Shown here piece by piece: positions 54,143-62,937 of a stretch of 64,000 bases of DNA. Under the pieces are notes generated by a model. The model was given only the letters and a program-made list of their open reading frames with translations. It ran no database searches and was not told where the DNA came from. The position numbers and the translations under genes were made by a program. The number at the start of each line of letters is the position of its first letter. Position 1 is the stretch's first letter. Source of the stretch: Bacteroidales bacterium (lineage in GTDB: Bacteria; Bacteroidota; Bacteroidia; Bacteroidales; GCA-2748055). Location of the stretch: contig JAIPBT010000003.1 of the NCBI GenBank assembly GCA_021738565.1, positions 62,001 through 126,000 on the forward strand, given 5' to 3'.

Positions 54143-54778
54143 TCACTTTTTACAGCTCCAAACCAGTGCATAGTTCTCATGGTGAAGGTATTCCAGGTCA
54201 AAATCCTCTTCACCCGCACTGTTTACAACATGTCCCCTGATAAAACCATTATCCTCCGGAGTGAACGGCATAATGGTGATCCCCTCCTTGAAATTCACAT
54301 CCTGCCTGTCGCATATTTTGTAGAGCGCCTCTTTTGCACACCAGTGCAGGTACAGGTGAAATTTCCTGTTGGCAGGATCTCTGGTTATGGATTCCCGGCT
54401 ATTGATAAATTTATGTCCAAGCTTGCTGATCTTGCCCGACATATATTCAAGATCGATCCCCACACGTTTGTCCGAACTGACGAGTATAGCTGTGAGGCTC
54501 CTGGAATGTGAAATACTTATCCTGGCTTTCCCGTTGTTGAGAAAGGGTTTGTTCTCCTTGTTATAAGTAATCCTTACATCTTCCCCCTTCATGCTCCTTA
54601 TAAGGGCCCTGACAGACAGCCATTCAAGTTTCCTGTTGACACTTCTGAAACTGTCAAGACGTGCCCTCTCTGCCCTGCCCAAACGAACCATCGAATAAAG
54701 TGTGTCGAAGTCCTCCGTAATCTCCCATACCCCAAGCAGGCATTCAGGTTGTATTTCAGTCTTTAAAAATATACCCAC
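54143..54778 (-). CDS. 4'-phosphopantetheinyl transferase, Sfp-like
   Basis: Activates carrier proteins by attaching the CoA-derived arm. 211 residues with the magnesium-binding RVGIDLEYM and the WCAKEALYKI motif; the family hallmark SHS also appears (ISISHSRSLTA). Start is GTG 54778 (MGIFLKTEIQ); no better ATG is near. Neighbour of the gldE-gldD genes, a frequent Bacteroidota arrangement. Confidence 0.9.
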   Translation of the reverse strand: MGIFLKTEIQPECLLGVWEITEDFDTLYSMVRLGRAERARLDSFRSVNRKLEWLSVRALIRSMKGEDVRITYNKENKPFLNNGKARISISHSRSLTAILVSSDKRVGIDLEYMSGKISKLGHKFINSRESITRDPANRKFHLYLHWCAKEALYKICDRQDVNFKEGITIMPFTPEDNGFIRGHVVNSAGEEDFDLEYLHHENYALVWSCKK

Positions 54779-54856
54779 AAAAAATGAGTTTTATTCATCT
54801 AATTGCGACCGGCAAATTTAAGAATTATTTACTCGGTACAATTGAAGTATAACAAG

Positions 54857-55423
54857 CTATTTCCATTTTACCGATTCTACCATGTATTCAATATCTTTCC
54901 TAACGAAATCTATAACCGGGTCAAGAGAATCCCGGTTTGGAGTGGTATTAAAATACAGAGATCCCCTCAGGAAATGTTCAGTACTGTCGGTCACAAAAAA
55001 CTGTACAGGTGAGGCTACTTCTCCCTGAAGATCATAAATGATACCGTATCTTTTGTCTGCCGTATCCAGAAATTGTATTTCAACAATACCGTCAGCCCTG
55101 GAAGTATGCTTGTAAACGAGTGTACGGGTGTCTGCAATGTATTCAGAAAGATTGTTATTTATGCGTTTATAACTTAGGTGAATGGTACCGTCAAATCCCG
55201 GGAAATAGACATCATACCAGTAAGGTTCACTGTTTTCAGCCGTGTTAGGAAGGACTTTTGCATAAACCGGGTATTTAAATTCATACGGGCCTGCCCCCCG
55301 AAACATGGAATAGTTCTTTTCAGGATAATCGATCCTCAGGTATCCGGCAGGTTTTGGTGTATAATTTTGCCTGCATGAATACAGCATCAGAAGGGCCAGC
55401 AACAACATCGGTTTAATCTTCAT
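54857..55423 (-). CDS. gldD: Gliding-motility lipoprotein GldD
   Basis: 188 residues. Lipoprotein signal peptide with lipobox LYSC (Cys17), then YTPKPAGYLRIDYPEK and YSMFRGAGPYEFKYP, typical of GldD. Needed for gliding in Flavobacterium, but widespread also in non-gliding relatives. Its start overlaps the gldE stop by 11 bp, so the two are translationally coupled. Confidence 0.93.
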   Translation of the reverse strand: MKIKPMLLLALLMLYSCRQNYTPKPAGYLRIDYPEKNYSMFRGAGPYEFKYPVYAKVLPNTAENSEPYWYDVYFPGFDGTIHLSYKRINNNLSEYIADTRTLVYKHTSRADGIVEIQFLDTADKRYGIIYDLQGEVASPVQFFVTDSTEHFLRGSLYFNTTPNRDSLDPVIDFVRKDIEYMVESVKWK

Positions 55424-56732
55424 CCGGAACTTCCTCTTTAATAATCACTTTGACCTGTTTTATTCTTCTTTTATCCATTTCAGTAACAGTAAAACGGACA
55501 TGTTTACAATTCAAAGTATCATTTATCCTGGGAAAATCGCCCTTTAGTTCAAGGATTAATCCGGCCAGTGTCTCTGCATCTCCCTTCACATCATCAAATA
55601 CATCATCTTCCATTTCTGTTACCTTGTAAAAATCATTCAACAAAGTCTTGCCATCGAACAAATAGGTTTTCTTATCGATCTTTTTAAACAATTCAACTGC
55701 ATCATCTGATTCATCAGTTATTTCGCCAACCACTTCTTCAAGTATGTCTTCCATTGTAACAATACCTTTCATACCTCCATATTCATCCACCACGATGGCA
55801 AGATGAATTTTGGTCTGCTGGAATTCCTTCAGCAGGTCGTTGATCTTTTTGGTTTCAGGGACAAAAAATGGAGGTCGTATCAACGTCTGCCATTTGAATC
55901 GGGCTTTCTTAATGTGGGGAAGCAGGTCCTTTACATATAAAATGCCATTTATATTATCTGCTTTTCCTTCAACAACCGGTATTCTGGAATAACCTGAATC
56001 AAGCACTACTTTAATCAGTTCCTTCATGGATGTATTGATATCAATGATAACAACATCCATTCTTGGTTTCATGATCTCTGATGCTTCAAGGTTACTGAAC
56101 TTAACAATACCTTCCAGCATCTTTTTCTCTTCGGAGAATACACCTGTGGCAATATCCAGTGCCTCTGAAAGATCCTCCATCGATATGTACTGCTTTTTTC
56201 CGGCCATTGCTTTGTTCACCATGGAAGTTGATTTGGTAAGCAGGTATATCAGCGGACGGAATAATTTACTGAGCACCTCAAGGGGTACGGCCATGAACAT
56301 TGCAAAGGATTCCGATTTCTTCTCTGCATATATTTTTGGAACAATCTCTCCGAACAACAGGATCATGAAAGTGATCACTACTACCTGGATAATAAAGCCG
56401 ATCACTGGTAACGCGGAAGCATCCATTACAGATGTGGTGACAAAACTTGACAATATTACAATAGCCACATTCACGAAATTGTTAGAAATAAGGATATTTG
56501 CAAGCAGGTCCTCCGGTTTCTTCAACATTTCCAATGCAATATTGGATTTGCGTGTATCACTCTCCTCAAGTGATTCCTTCTCCCGGGGGGTAAGTGAGAA
56601 ATAGGCCACTTCCGAACCGGATATCAGGGCCGAACACACCAACAGTACAACAACTACAACCAAATCAATAATGGTTGATGTTGTTAATGGATTTAGCACC
56701 AATTGCAATATCGGGTAAACTGTTTGTTCCAA
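55413..56732 (-). CDS. gldE: GldE, CNNM/CorC-type membrane protein
   Basis: 439 residues: DUF21 membrane domain with about four helices (~20-150, SGSEVAYFSLTPREK), two CBS domains (~205-330, MKPRMDVVIID; HLAIVVDEYGGMKGIVTMEDILEE) and a CorC/HlyC-type C-terminal domain. The start codon is TTG 56732 (MEQTVYPILQ); an in-frame TAA lies nine bases upstream and no ATG is available. Partner of gldD. Ion transport by this subgroup is unproven. Confidence 0.92.
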   Translation of the reverse strand: MEQTVYPILQLVLNPLTTSTIIDLVVVVVLLVCSALISGSEVAYFSLTPREKESLEESDTRKSNIALEMLKKPEDLLANILISNNFVNVAIVILSSFVTTSVMDASALPVIGFIIQVVVITFMILLFGEIVPKIYAEKKSESFAMFMAVPLEVLSKLFRPLIYLLTKSTSMVNKAMAGKKQYISMEDLSEALDIATGVFSEEKKMLEGIVKFSNLEASEIMKPRMDVVIIDINTSMKELIKVVLDSGYSRIPVVEGKADNINGILYVKDLLPHIKKARFKWQTLIRPPFFVPETKKINDLLKEFQQTKIHLAIVVDEYGGMKGIVTMEDILEEVVGEITDESDDAVELFKKIDKKTYLFDGKTLLNDFYKVTEMEDDVFDDVKGDAETLAGLILELKGDFPRINDTLNCKHVRFTVTEMDKRRIKQVKVIIKEEVPDED

Positions 56733-56754
56733 ACCAGAAGTTTAGTTTTACAAA

Positions 56755-57240
56755 CTAGAAGGGAAGATCGTCAGGTTCATCTCCTTGACCTGAGAAATCT
56801 TCCTTTGGTTCACTTGCAGACTTTGGGGTCTGTTTTGATTGGTCTGACGAGGATGCTGTATTGTTTGAACCAGATTCAGATTGGGAACTACCTCCATCCT
56901 GGTCGTCCTGTTGTTTTCTGCCAAGCATTTGCATGTTGTCACCGACGATCTCCGTAATGTATCTCTTTATCCCATCCTTATCATCATAGGACCTGCTGCG
57001 GATCCTTCCCTCAATGTATAACGGGGAACCCTTTTTGACATATTTTTCAGCGACCTGCGCCAATCCGCGCCATAACACAATGTTGTGCCACTCGGTTTGC
57101 TCAATCTTTTCTCCATCCCTGTTCCTGTATACCTCGCTGGTAGCAAGTGGAAACTTACACACAGGAGTATTTTCATCCAGGTATCTTACATCAGGGTCTT
57201 TACCAACATTTCCAACAAGAATAACTTTATTAACTGCCAT
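56755..57240 (-). CDS. ssb: Single-stranded DNA-binding protein
   Basis: 161 residues: OB fold ~1-108 (MAVNKVILVGNVGKDPDVRY given as its segment NKVILVGNVGKDP; WHNIVLWRGLA; YIEGRIRSRSYDDKDG), a Ser/Gln/Gly-rich linker and the acidic protein-interaction tip DDLPF. Start ATG 57240, between mutY and gldE on the same strand. Confidence 0.96.
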   Translation of the reverse strand: MAVNKVILVGNVGKDPDVRYLDENTPVCKFPLATSEVYRNRDGEKIEQTEWHNIVLWRGLAQVAEKYVKKGSPLYIEGRIRSRSYDDKDGIKRYITEIVGDNMQMLGRKQQDDQDGGSSQSESGSNNTASSSDQSKQTPKSASEPKEDFSGQGDEPDDLPF

Positions 57241-57264
57241 CGCTGTTTTTTTTTATTAGGATTT

Positions 57265-57272
57265 CAAAGATA
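57265..57272 (-). promoter_or_regulatory. -7 box for ssb (TATCTTTG)
   Basis: Exact TAnnTTTG on the minus strand 24 nt before the ssb ATG, in the 54-bp mutY-ssb gap. Confidence 0.6.
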
Positions 57273-57294
57273 AACATTTGTGAGGACATATAAA

Positions 57295-58500
57295 TCATAA
57301 TTGATTTTGTTCCAGGTATCGATCAATGAGTCTCGGTAATGGATATTCCGACAGATCGCAGGTTCTTATTCGTTTCCAGCCATCAGCAGTTAGCTGATTT
57401 CTCTCCAGCATGTTTATATGAATAAATCTCGCGTGAATGATCCTGTGTGTTAAATGGTGCCGAATCCCCTCAGAAACACCGGAAATCTCAAAATCACCGG
57501 ACATTAAGCCGGTGAGATCCTCAATAGTGCCTGTCCATAATGTCCGATATCTGCGTTGCTGCAAAAATTGTAAATCCTCGAATCCGTCCGTCGGCGGATA
57601 CTGCGGTTTAAAATTTTTACGCGCCTTGATCTCGAACATTGTGATATAGTCACCGGACTGTATTGACGAACTCTCAACATGTCCAGCTTCCTGCCCATTC
57701 CAGGTAATTTGATCCTGCTCGATCATGGGAAATTCATACATGCTCTTCCAGATGTCCTCGCCGGTTCTTTTACGTATGTAAGTATGTCCATATTGTTTGA
57801 TTACAAAATAGGTAAAGTACCTGTTTTTACGTTTTGTCTGTTTCAGTTTCAACGGAAATTTATCTGATGCATTGAGCCTGTAAGATTCACATATATGATT
57901 TAGAGGGCATTCCCGGCAGTTCGGATTTACCGGTGTGCATTGAAGGGCTCCGAATTCCATGATCGCCTGGTTATGATTTCCAGGCACATCCCTGTCTAAC
58001 AATTCAAAGGCAAGTTCACTGATCTTCCGGGCGCCTTCAGTGGAATTAACAGGCTCTCCTACAGCAAACAGGCGACCCAGAACACGTGAGACATTGCCGT
58101 CAACCACAGCAACCGGCTCACCGAAAGCAATTGATGCCACTGCTGCGGCAGTATAAGGTCCAACACCCTTTAACTTCAGCAATGCATCGTAATTCCCGGG
58201 GAACTTACCATTGTACACAGACACAATCTCCCTGGATGCCTGGTGCATGTTCCTCGCCCTGGAATAATACCCGAGCCCCTGCCAGAATTTCATCACTGTT
58301 TCTTCACTGGCTGCTGCCAGAGATTGAACATCTGGAAATTTTTCCACAAACCTGATGTAATAATCCAGCCCCTGGCTGACGCGGGTTTGCTGGAGGATAA
58401 TTTCCGACAACCATATTCTGTAGGGATCAGAAGTACTTCTCCATGGCAGCTGACGTTTGTATTTTTTATACCATTCTGTTATTATCTCGCTAATTTTCAT
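57295..58500 (-). CDS. mutY: Adenine DNA glycosylase MutY with in-frame repeat insertion
   Basis: Removes adenine opposite 8-oxoguanine. 401 residues, about 50 more than I expect for this phylum. The catalytic domain is intact: Glu in LSEIILQQTR, helix-hairpin-helix LKGVGPYTAAAV, Asp in AVVDGNVSR, and iron-sulfur cysteines C188, C195, C198, C204. The C-terminal NUDIX-like domain contains residues ~278-326 encoded by a dispersed palindromic element (57524-57669), inserted in frame without a stop. The distal part (HLTHRIIHARFIH) resumes normal MutY sequence, so the enzyme may remain active. Confidence 0.93.
   Translation of the reverse strand: MKISEIITEWYKKYKRQLPWRSTSDPYRIWLSEIILQQTRVSQGLDYYIRFVEKFPDVQSLAAASEETVMKFWQGLGYYSRARNMHQASREIVSVYNGKFPGNYDALLKLKGVGPYTAAAVASIAFGEPVAVVDGNVSRVLGRLFAVGEPVNSTEGARKISELAFELLDRDVPGNHNQAIMEFGALQCTPVNPNCRECPLNHICESYRLNASDKFPLKLKQTKRKNRYFTYFVIKQYGHTYIRKRTGEDIWKSMYEFPMIEQDQITWNGQEAGHVESSSIQSGDYITMFEIKARKNFKPQYPPTDGFEDLQFLQQRRYRTLWTGTIEDLTGLMSGDFEISGVSEGIRHHLTHRIIHARFIHINMLERNQLTADGWKRIRTCDLSEYPLPRLIDRYLEQNQL
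57524..57669 (-). repeat. Palindromic element, full copy C inside mutY
   Basis: 57620-57667 matches copy B at 43 of 48 positions; 57524-57551 matches the end of copy A with one mismatch in 28. Inner complementary segments (AAAAATTGTAAATCC with GGTTTAAAATTTTT; ATCCG with CGGAT) make it a long imperfect hairpin. It adds about 49 codons to mutY. Confidence 0.85.
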
Positions 58501-58558
58501 TATATTCGCCCTCTCTGTAAAGCTCTTTTCATATTGGAACTAAAATTAACCCAAAACG

Positions 58559-58591
58559 TTTGTAATTAATTGTGAAAAACAATTATATTTG
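58559..58591 (+). promoter_or_regulatory. Complete Bacteroidota promoter for the HU-family gene
   Basis: TTTG at 58559-58562 (-33) and TATATTTG at 58584-58591 (-7), separated by 21 nt: the best full promoter in the window, giving a leader of roughly 48 nt. Confidence 0.75.
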
Positions 58592-58645
58592 CAGAATATT
58601 AAAACGGATATAACGTAAATCATTGATAATTAAAGGTTTTATAAA

Positions 58646-58930
58646 ATGACTAAAGCAGATATCGTTAACGAGATTTCCAAAAAAACTGGAATTGAAAAAG
58701 TAACTGTTCAAAAAACAGTTGAAGCATTCATGGAATCCATCAAAGATTCTTTAAGCGACAACAAAAATGTATATCTAAGGGGATTTGGCAGTTTTATTGT
58801 TAAAAAGAGAGCCAAGAAAACTGCAAGGAACATTTCAAAGAACACTACAATTATTATTCCCGAACATTTTATTCCTTCATTCAAGCCCGCTAAGACTTTT
58901 GTAAATAAAGTCAAGACAAACGTTAAGTAA
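58646..58930 (+). CDS. HU/IHF-family DNA-binding protein
   Basis: 94 residues: MTKADIVNEISKKTGIEK (helical dimer part), then the beta-arm and its GFGSFIVKKRAKKTARN stretch, ending FKPAKTFVNKVK. Nucleoid-associated DNA bending protein. Start ATG 58646 with an AAAGG ten bases upstream. Followed at once by the mS38-like microprotein gene. Confidence 0.94.
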   Translation: MTKADIVNEISKKTGIEKVTVQKTVEAFMESIKDSLSDNKNVYLRGFGSFIVKKRAKKTARNISKNTTIIIPEHFIPSFKPAKTFVNKVKTNVK

Positions 58931-58951
58931 TTATACTAGAAATTCATTATC

Positions 58952-59044
58952 ATGCCTAGCGGAAAAAAAAGGAAAAGACATAAAATGTCGACACATAAGC
59001 GTAAAAAGCGCTTAAGGAAGAACAGGCACAAGAAGCGGAAATAA
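58952..59044 (+). CDS. AURKAIP1/COX24-type basic microprotein (mS38-like)
   Basis: 30 residues: MPSGKKRKRHKMSTHKRKKR followed by LRKNRHKKRK. About 70 percent Lys, Arg and His. Bacteroidota carry such a protein, annotated as AURKAIP1/COX24 domain, which resembles the small mitoribosomal protein mS38, so a place in the ribosome is likely. ATG 58952 to TAA 59044, 21 nt after the HU-family gene, closed by a strong terminator; the two genes probably form one transcript. Too short for most gene finders. Confidence 0.85.
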   Translation: MPSGKKRKRHKMSTHKRKKRLRKNRHKKRK

Positions 59045-59075
59045 TAATAATTTGTTCTTTTCAAAAAATTACAGT

Positions 59076-59112
59076 AAACCTAAAGCGTGGATCGCTTTAG
59101 GTTTATTTCTGT
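59076..59112 (+). terminator. Strong hairpin terminator after the HU-mS38 unit
   Basis: A perfect 12-bp stem AAACCTAAAGCG/CGCTTTAGGTTT with a 5-nt loop, followed by ATTTCTGTT. It separates the HU-mS38 unit from rng. Confidence 0.85.
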
Positions 59113-59149
59113 TAAACGTCATTAGCAGGATTAATAAAGATATTAAATT

Positions 59150-60712
59150 GTGAGCAGTGAATTGGCTATCAAAGCCTCCGAAAAGGAGGTCTCAATTGCT
59201 CTGCTGGAGGATAAAAGACTTGTTGAGCTGAACCACTCACAACCCGAACAGAAATTTTCGGTTGGAGACATCTATCTTGCCAGGGTTAAAAAAATCATGC
59301 CCAGTCTGAACGCAGCATTCATCAATGTAGGGTATGAAAAGGATGCTTTTCTTCATTACCTGGATCTCGGTCCCCAGTTCAGTACTCTTGGGAAATATGT
59401 GAACCAGTCGATTAACAGGAGGGGGCGCTCCATTGCCGTATCAAAGTTCAAGAGAGAAAAGGACATCAACAAACACGGCAAGATCAACGAGGTTTTGAAA
59501 GCAGGAAAGATCGTCCTTGTTCAGGTGGCAAAGGAGCCCATTTCAACAAAAGGGCCCCGGCTCACCTCCGAGATATCAATTGCAGGCAGGAACCTGGTAT
59601 TAATGCCTTTTTCAGATAAGGTTTCCATCTCATCAAAAATATCATCTCAGGAGGAACGTGACAGGCTTCGCAACCTGATTACCAGCATCAGACCAAATAA
59701 TTATGGTGTCATCGTACGAACGGTTGCTGAAAAAACCAAAGTGGCCGAGCTTGACATTGAACTCAGGACCCTGGTCAGAAAATTTGAAAAAGCACTGGAA
59801 AGTATAAACATCAAGGACCTCCCCCAGCTTGTTATTGAGGAACAAAGCAGAGCTACATCTGTAATAAGGGATCACCTCAATGGTAATTTTGAAAACATAT
59901 TCATTGATAACCGCGAAGTATACCAGGAAGTTAAGCAGTATATCAGCGAGGTAGCCCCTGAAAAGGAAAAAATTGTAAAGCTATACAGTGGCAAACAATC
60001 CTTGTTTGAAAAGTTTGACATTGAAAGGCAGATCAAAACTTCTTTTGGAAATACAGTTTCCTTTAAGCAGGGTGCCTACCTGATCATTGAGCACACCGAG
60101 GCACTCCATGTGATCGATGTCAACAGTGGCAACAGGTCCAAATCGGGACTCGACCAGGAGTCCAATGCCACTGAAGTAAACCTGGCAGCAACTGAAGAAA
60201 TTGCCCGCCAATTGAGACTGCGTGATATGGGCGGAATCATCGTTGTGGATTTTATTGACATGCACAAGTCTGATAACAAGCAAAAAGTGTATGACCGAAT
60301 GAAAGAGGTAATGTCGAAAGACAAGACCAAACACAACATATTGCCTCTCAGTAAATTCGGCCTTATGCAGATCACGCGTCAACGTGTCAGGCCAGAAATG
60401 CATGTAGAAACCGCTGAGTCTTGCCCTACCTGTAATGGAACCGGGAAAGTGCAACCGACAATACTGCTGGAAGACAGTGTCAAACTGGAACTTGTTGCAC
60501 TTATAAGCCAAAACAGCCTGAAAAAAATTACATTACAGGCTCATCCATATTTTGCTGCATACCTTCAGCATGGCCGAAGATCGGTAATCAGGCAATGGAG
60601 AAAAGAGATGAAATGCAGGATCACTGTTGAATCTCTTGCATCATGCAGTCTCCACGAATTTATCATTCTTGATATAAACGGTGATCAGTTGTTGCGAAAG
60701 ACCAAAATGTAA
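59150..60712 (+). CDS. rng: Ribonuclease G (RNase E/G family)
   Basis: Endoribonuclease for rRNA maturation and mRNA decay. 520 residues: S1 domain ~35-130 (GDIYLARVKKIMPSLNAAFI), 5'-sensor and DNase I-like catalytic part with HVIDVNSGN and GGIIVVDFIDM (metal-binding Asp residues), and the zinc-link CPTCNGTG near 424. Start is GTG 59150 (MSSELAIKAS). Single gene after the terminator. Confidence 0.95.
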   Translation: MSSELAIKASEKEVSIALLEDKRLVELNHSQPEQKFSVGDIYLARVKKIMPSLNAAFINVGYEKDAFLHYLDLGPQFSTLGKYVNQSINRRGRSIAVSKFKREKDINKHGKINEVLKAGKIVLVQVAKEPISTKGPRLTSEISIAGRNLVLMPFSDKVSISSKISSQEERDRLRNLITSIRPNNYGVIVRTVAEKTKVAELDIELRTLVRKFEKALESINIKDLPQLVIEEQSRATSVIRDHLNGNFENIFIDNREVYQEVKQYISEVAPEKEKIVKLYSGKQSLFEKFDIERQIKTSFGNTVSFKQGAYLIIEHTEALHVIDVNSGNRSKSGLDQESNATEVNLAATEEIARQLRLRDMGGIIVVDFIDMHKSDNKQKVYDRMKEVMSKDKTKHNILPLSKFGLMQITRQRVRPEMHVETAESCPTCNGTGKVQPTILLEDSVKLELVALISQNSLKKITLQAHPYFAAYLQHGRRSVIRQWRKEMKCRITVESLASCSLHEFIILDINGDQLLRKTKM

Positions 60713-60867
60713 ATGCCAGGAGCACAGCATTCATGCCTAAACAAAAACTGCTTTTTTCGGTTATATTTTAATATATCCGGCACAACTGATCGATACCTGT
60801 TGAACAGGCCGGGTTGGTCTTTTTTATGCATGTATCAAAATTCAAAACCTGCTGAAAGTTTCTTGTC

Positions 60868-62937
60868 ATGAAAAACATTAAAAGAACTGTAACATATTTA
60901 TTTCTCGCAATGGTGGCGGCTGCAATCCAGGCGCAGCCAATGGATCCAGTTAAATGGAAGTTCTTTCCGGAACAAACCGGAGAAAATGAATATGATCTCG
61001 TTTTTGAGGCGGTCATTGAAGCACCATGGCACCTTTATTCTGCCTATGTTCCTGATAACGGTCCAATCCCCACAAGGCCTCACTTCGAAGATACCGAAGA
61101 TGTTGAGATGATAGGTGATCTCAGGGAGATCACAAAACCAAAAGTAAAATTTGATGAAGGTTTCCAGATGGATATTGGCACCATTGGTACCAGGGCAGAA
61201 TTCAGGCAGAAAATAAAATTGCTGGAAAACAATGTCAATATTTCAGGCGAAGTAGAGTACCAGGTTTGCAATGACAACAGCTGCCTCCCGCCCGCTTACG
61301 AATCCTTCACATTCGAATTCAATTACTTCTCAAAACAGACAAATGAGGGAACTGCTGCTGCCGATCAAACTGAAGGACAAGAAACCCTTTCAGCTTTGAT
61401 GCAACCCCTTGAAGAAAAGTCGGGCAAAACAGAAAATGAACCAACACTGTCACAGGGAAGCGGCAATGAAGAATTGACATATGCTTTACCTGTGAATAAA
61501 GGAAGATCCCTGTGGGCCTTTTTCTGGATTTCATTTGGAGCCGGACTGCTCGCCCTTCTCACTCCATGTGTTTTTCCAATGATCCCCATGACGGTAAGTT
61601 TCTTCATGCAGGGAAGTGAAAACAGGGCAAGAAGCATTCTCAGAGGTTCGATATTCGGATTTTCGATCATAGCCATCTATACATTGCTCGGCGTTATTGT
61701 CAGCCTTACAAATCTAGGTCCTGATGCGGCCAATACGCTCAGCACTCACTGGATCCCCAACCTGATATTTTTTGTTCTTTTTATCGTATTTGCCTTCTCT
61801 TTCTTCGGCATGTTTGAACTGGTAATGCCTACGAAGTGGGTGAGCAAAGCCGACCAGGGAGCCGATAAAGGAGGCCTTGCAGGAGCATTTTTTATGGCCC
61901 TGACAACGGTGTTGGTCTCCTTTTCATGTACAGGACCAATTGTAGGCGCACTGTTGGTTGAAGCTGCAGGGGGATTGTCTTTGAAACCAATTCTCGGAAT
62001 GTTCGGATTCGCACTTGCTTTTGCCATTCCATTCACACTTTTTGCAATATTCCCGTCCCTGCTGAAGGGACTCCCGAAATCCGGGGGATGGTTGAACAGT
62101 GTAAAGGTAATACTTGGTTTCATTGTGCTTGCTTTCAGTATGAAATTTCTTATACCCCTGGATCCAACCCAGAAGATCCTGACCAGGGAGGTAGTACTTG
62201 CTGTCTGGACAATTCTTTTTTTCCTGATGGGCATGTATTTGCTTGGCAAAATAAAATTTGCGCACGACAGCGATCTTCCGTTTATCAAAGTACCCCGATT
62301 CCTCCTTGCCATTGCATCATTTGCTTTTGCTGTATTCATGTTCATGGGACTCTTCGGGGCACAGTTAAAGGTGGTTGCACCGTTGCTTCCCCCCAAATCA
62401 CCGGGATGGATCGATCTGACTGTGAGCGGCAGCGGTCCCATGGTTCTGGAAGAACCGCGGTCTGCTGAATGCACGCCACAGAAACATACAGATGAATTTC
62501 ATACACAGTATGGTCTCACTGCCTTCTATGACCTTGAAGAAGGCATGGCATGCGCAGCTGAAACGGGAAAGCCTGTATTCATTGATTTTACCGGCAGGTT
62601 TTGCTCCAATTGTAAAAAGATGGAAGCTGCGGTGTGGTCTGATCCCACTGTTCAGTCGTTGTTAAGGAACGATTTTGTATTGATCTCCCTGTACACGGAT
62701 GTGAACAAAAAATTACCGGAAAGCGAATGGTATACATCAAAAATTGATGGGAAAGTAAAAAAGACAATTGGCCAGCAAAATGTTGATTACCAGATATCAA
62801 TGTTCAAGACCAATACGATGCCTCTCTACGTAATAATGGATAGTGAGGGCAATGTTGTGAATCAGCCCAGGGGAACGGACCTCAATGTTGGAAGCTATAC
62901 AGCATGGATGAAGGAGGGGCTGGAACTGGCAAAATAA
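60868..62937 (+). CDS. dsbD: Thiol:disulfide interchange protein DsbD
   Basis: Carries electrons from cytosolic thioredoxin to periplasmic thiol proteins. 689 residues: signal peptide (~1-22), N-terminal DsbD domain with C134 and C139 (YQVCNDNSC), eight-helix CcdA-like core (~210-500) with Cys in LTPCVFPMIP and SFSCTGP, and a C-terminal thioredoxin domain with CSNC near 578-581 instead of the more usual CVAC. All six redox cysteines are present. Start ATG 60868. Confidence 0.95.
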   Translation: MKNIKRTVTYLFLAMVAAAIQAQPMDPVKWKFFPEQTGENEYDLVFEAVIEAPWHLYSAYVPDNGPIPTRPHFEDTEDVEMIGDLREITKPKVKFDEGFQMDIGTIGTRAEFRQKIKLLENNVNISGEVEYQVCNDNSCLPPAYESFTFEFNYFSKQTNEGTAAADQTEGQETLSALMQPLEEKSGKTENEPTLSQGSGNEELTYALPVNKGRSLWAFFWISFGAGLLALLTPCVFPMIPMTVSFFMQGSENRARSILRGSIFGFSIIAIYTLLGVIVSLTNLGPDAANTLSTHWIPNLIFFVLFIVFAFSFFGMFELVMPTKWVSKADQGADKGGLAGAFFMALTTVLVSFSCTGPIVGALLVEAAGGLSLKPILGMFGFALAFAIPFTLFAIFPSLLKGLPKSGGWLNSVKVILGFIVLAFSMKFLIPLDPTQKILTREVVLAVWTILFFLMGMYLLGKIKFAHDSDLPFIKVPRFLLAIASFAFAVFMFMGLFGAQLKVVAPLLPPKSPGWIDLTVSGSGPMVLEEPRSAECTPQKHTDEFHTQYGLTAFYDLEEGMACAAETGKPVFIDFTGRFCSNCKKMEAAVWSDPTVQSLLRNDFVLISLYTDVNKKLPESEWYTSKIDGKVKKTIGQQNVDYQISMFKTNTMPLYVIMDSEGNVVNQPRGTDLNVGSYTAWMKEGLELAK

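Noticed and set aside
57295-58500. Fusion of mutY with another protein or a frameshift
   Set aside because: Normal MutY sequence continues on both sides in one frame and the extra part matches a dispersed repeat, so insertion explains the extra length.
61746-62474. Long open frame (242 codons) antisense to dsbD
   Set aside because: It lies wholly within the membrane domain of dsbD, has low-complexity composition and no recognisable motif; a shadow of the real gene.
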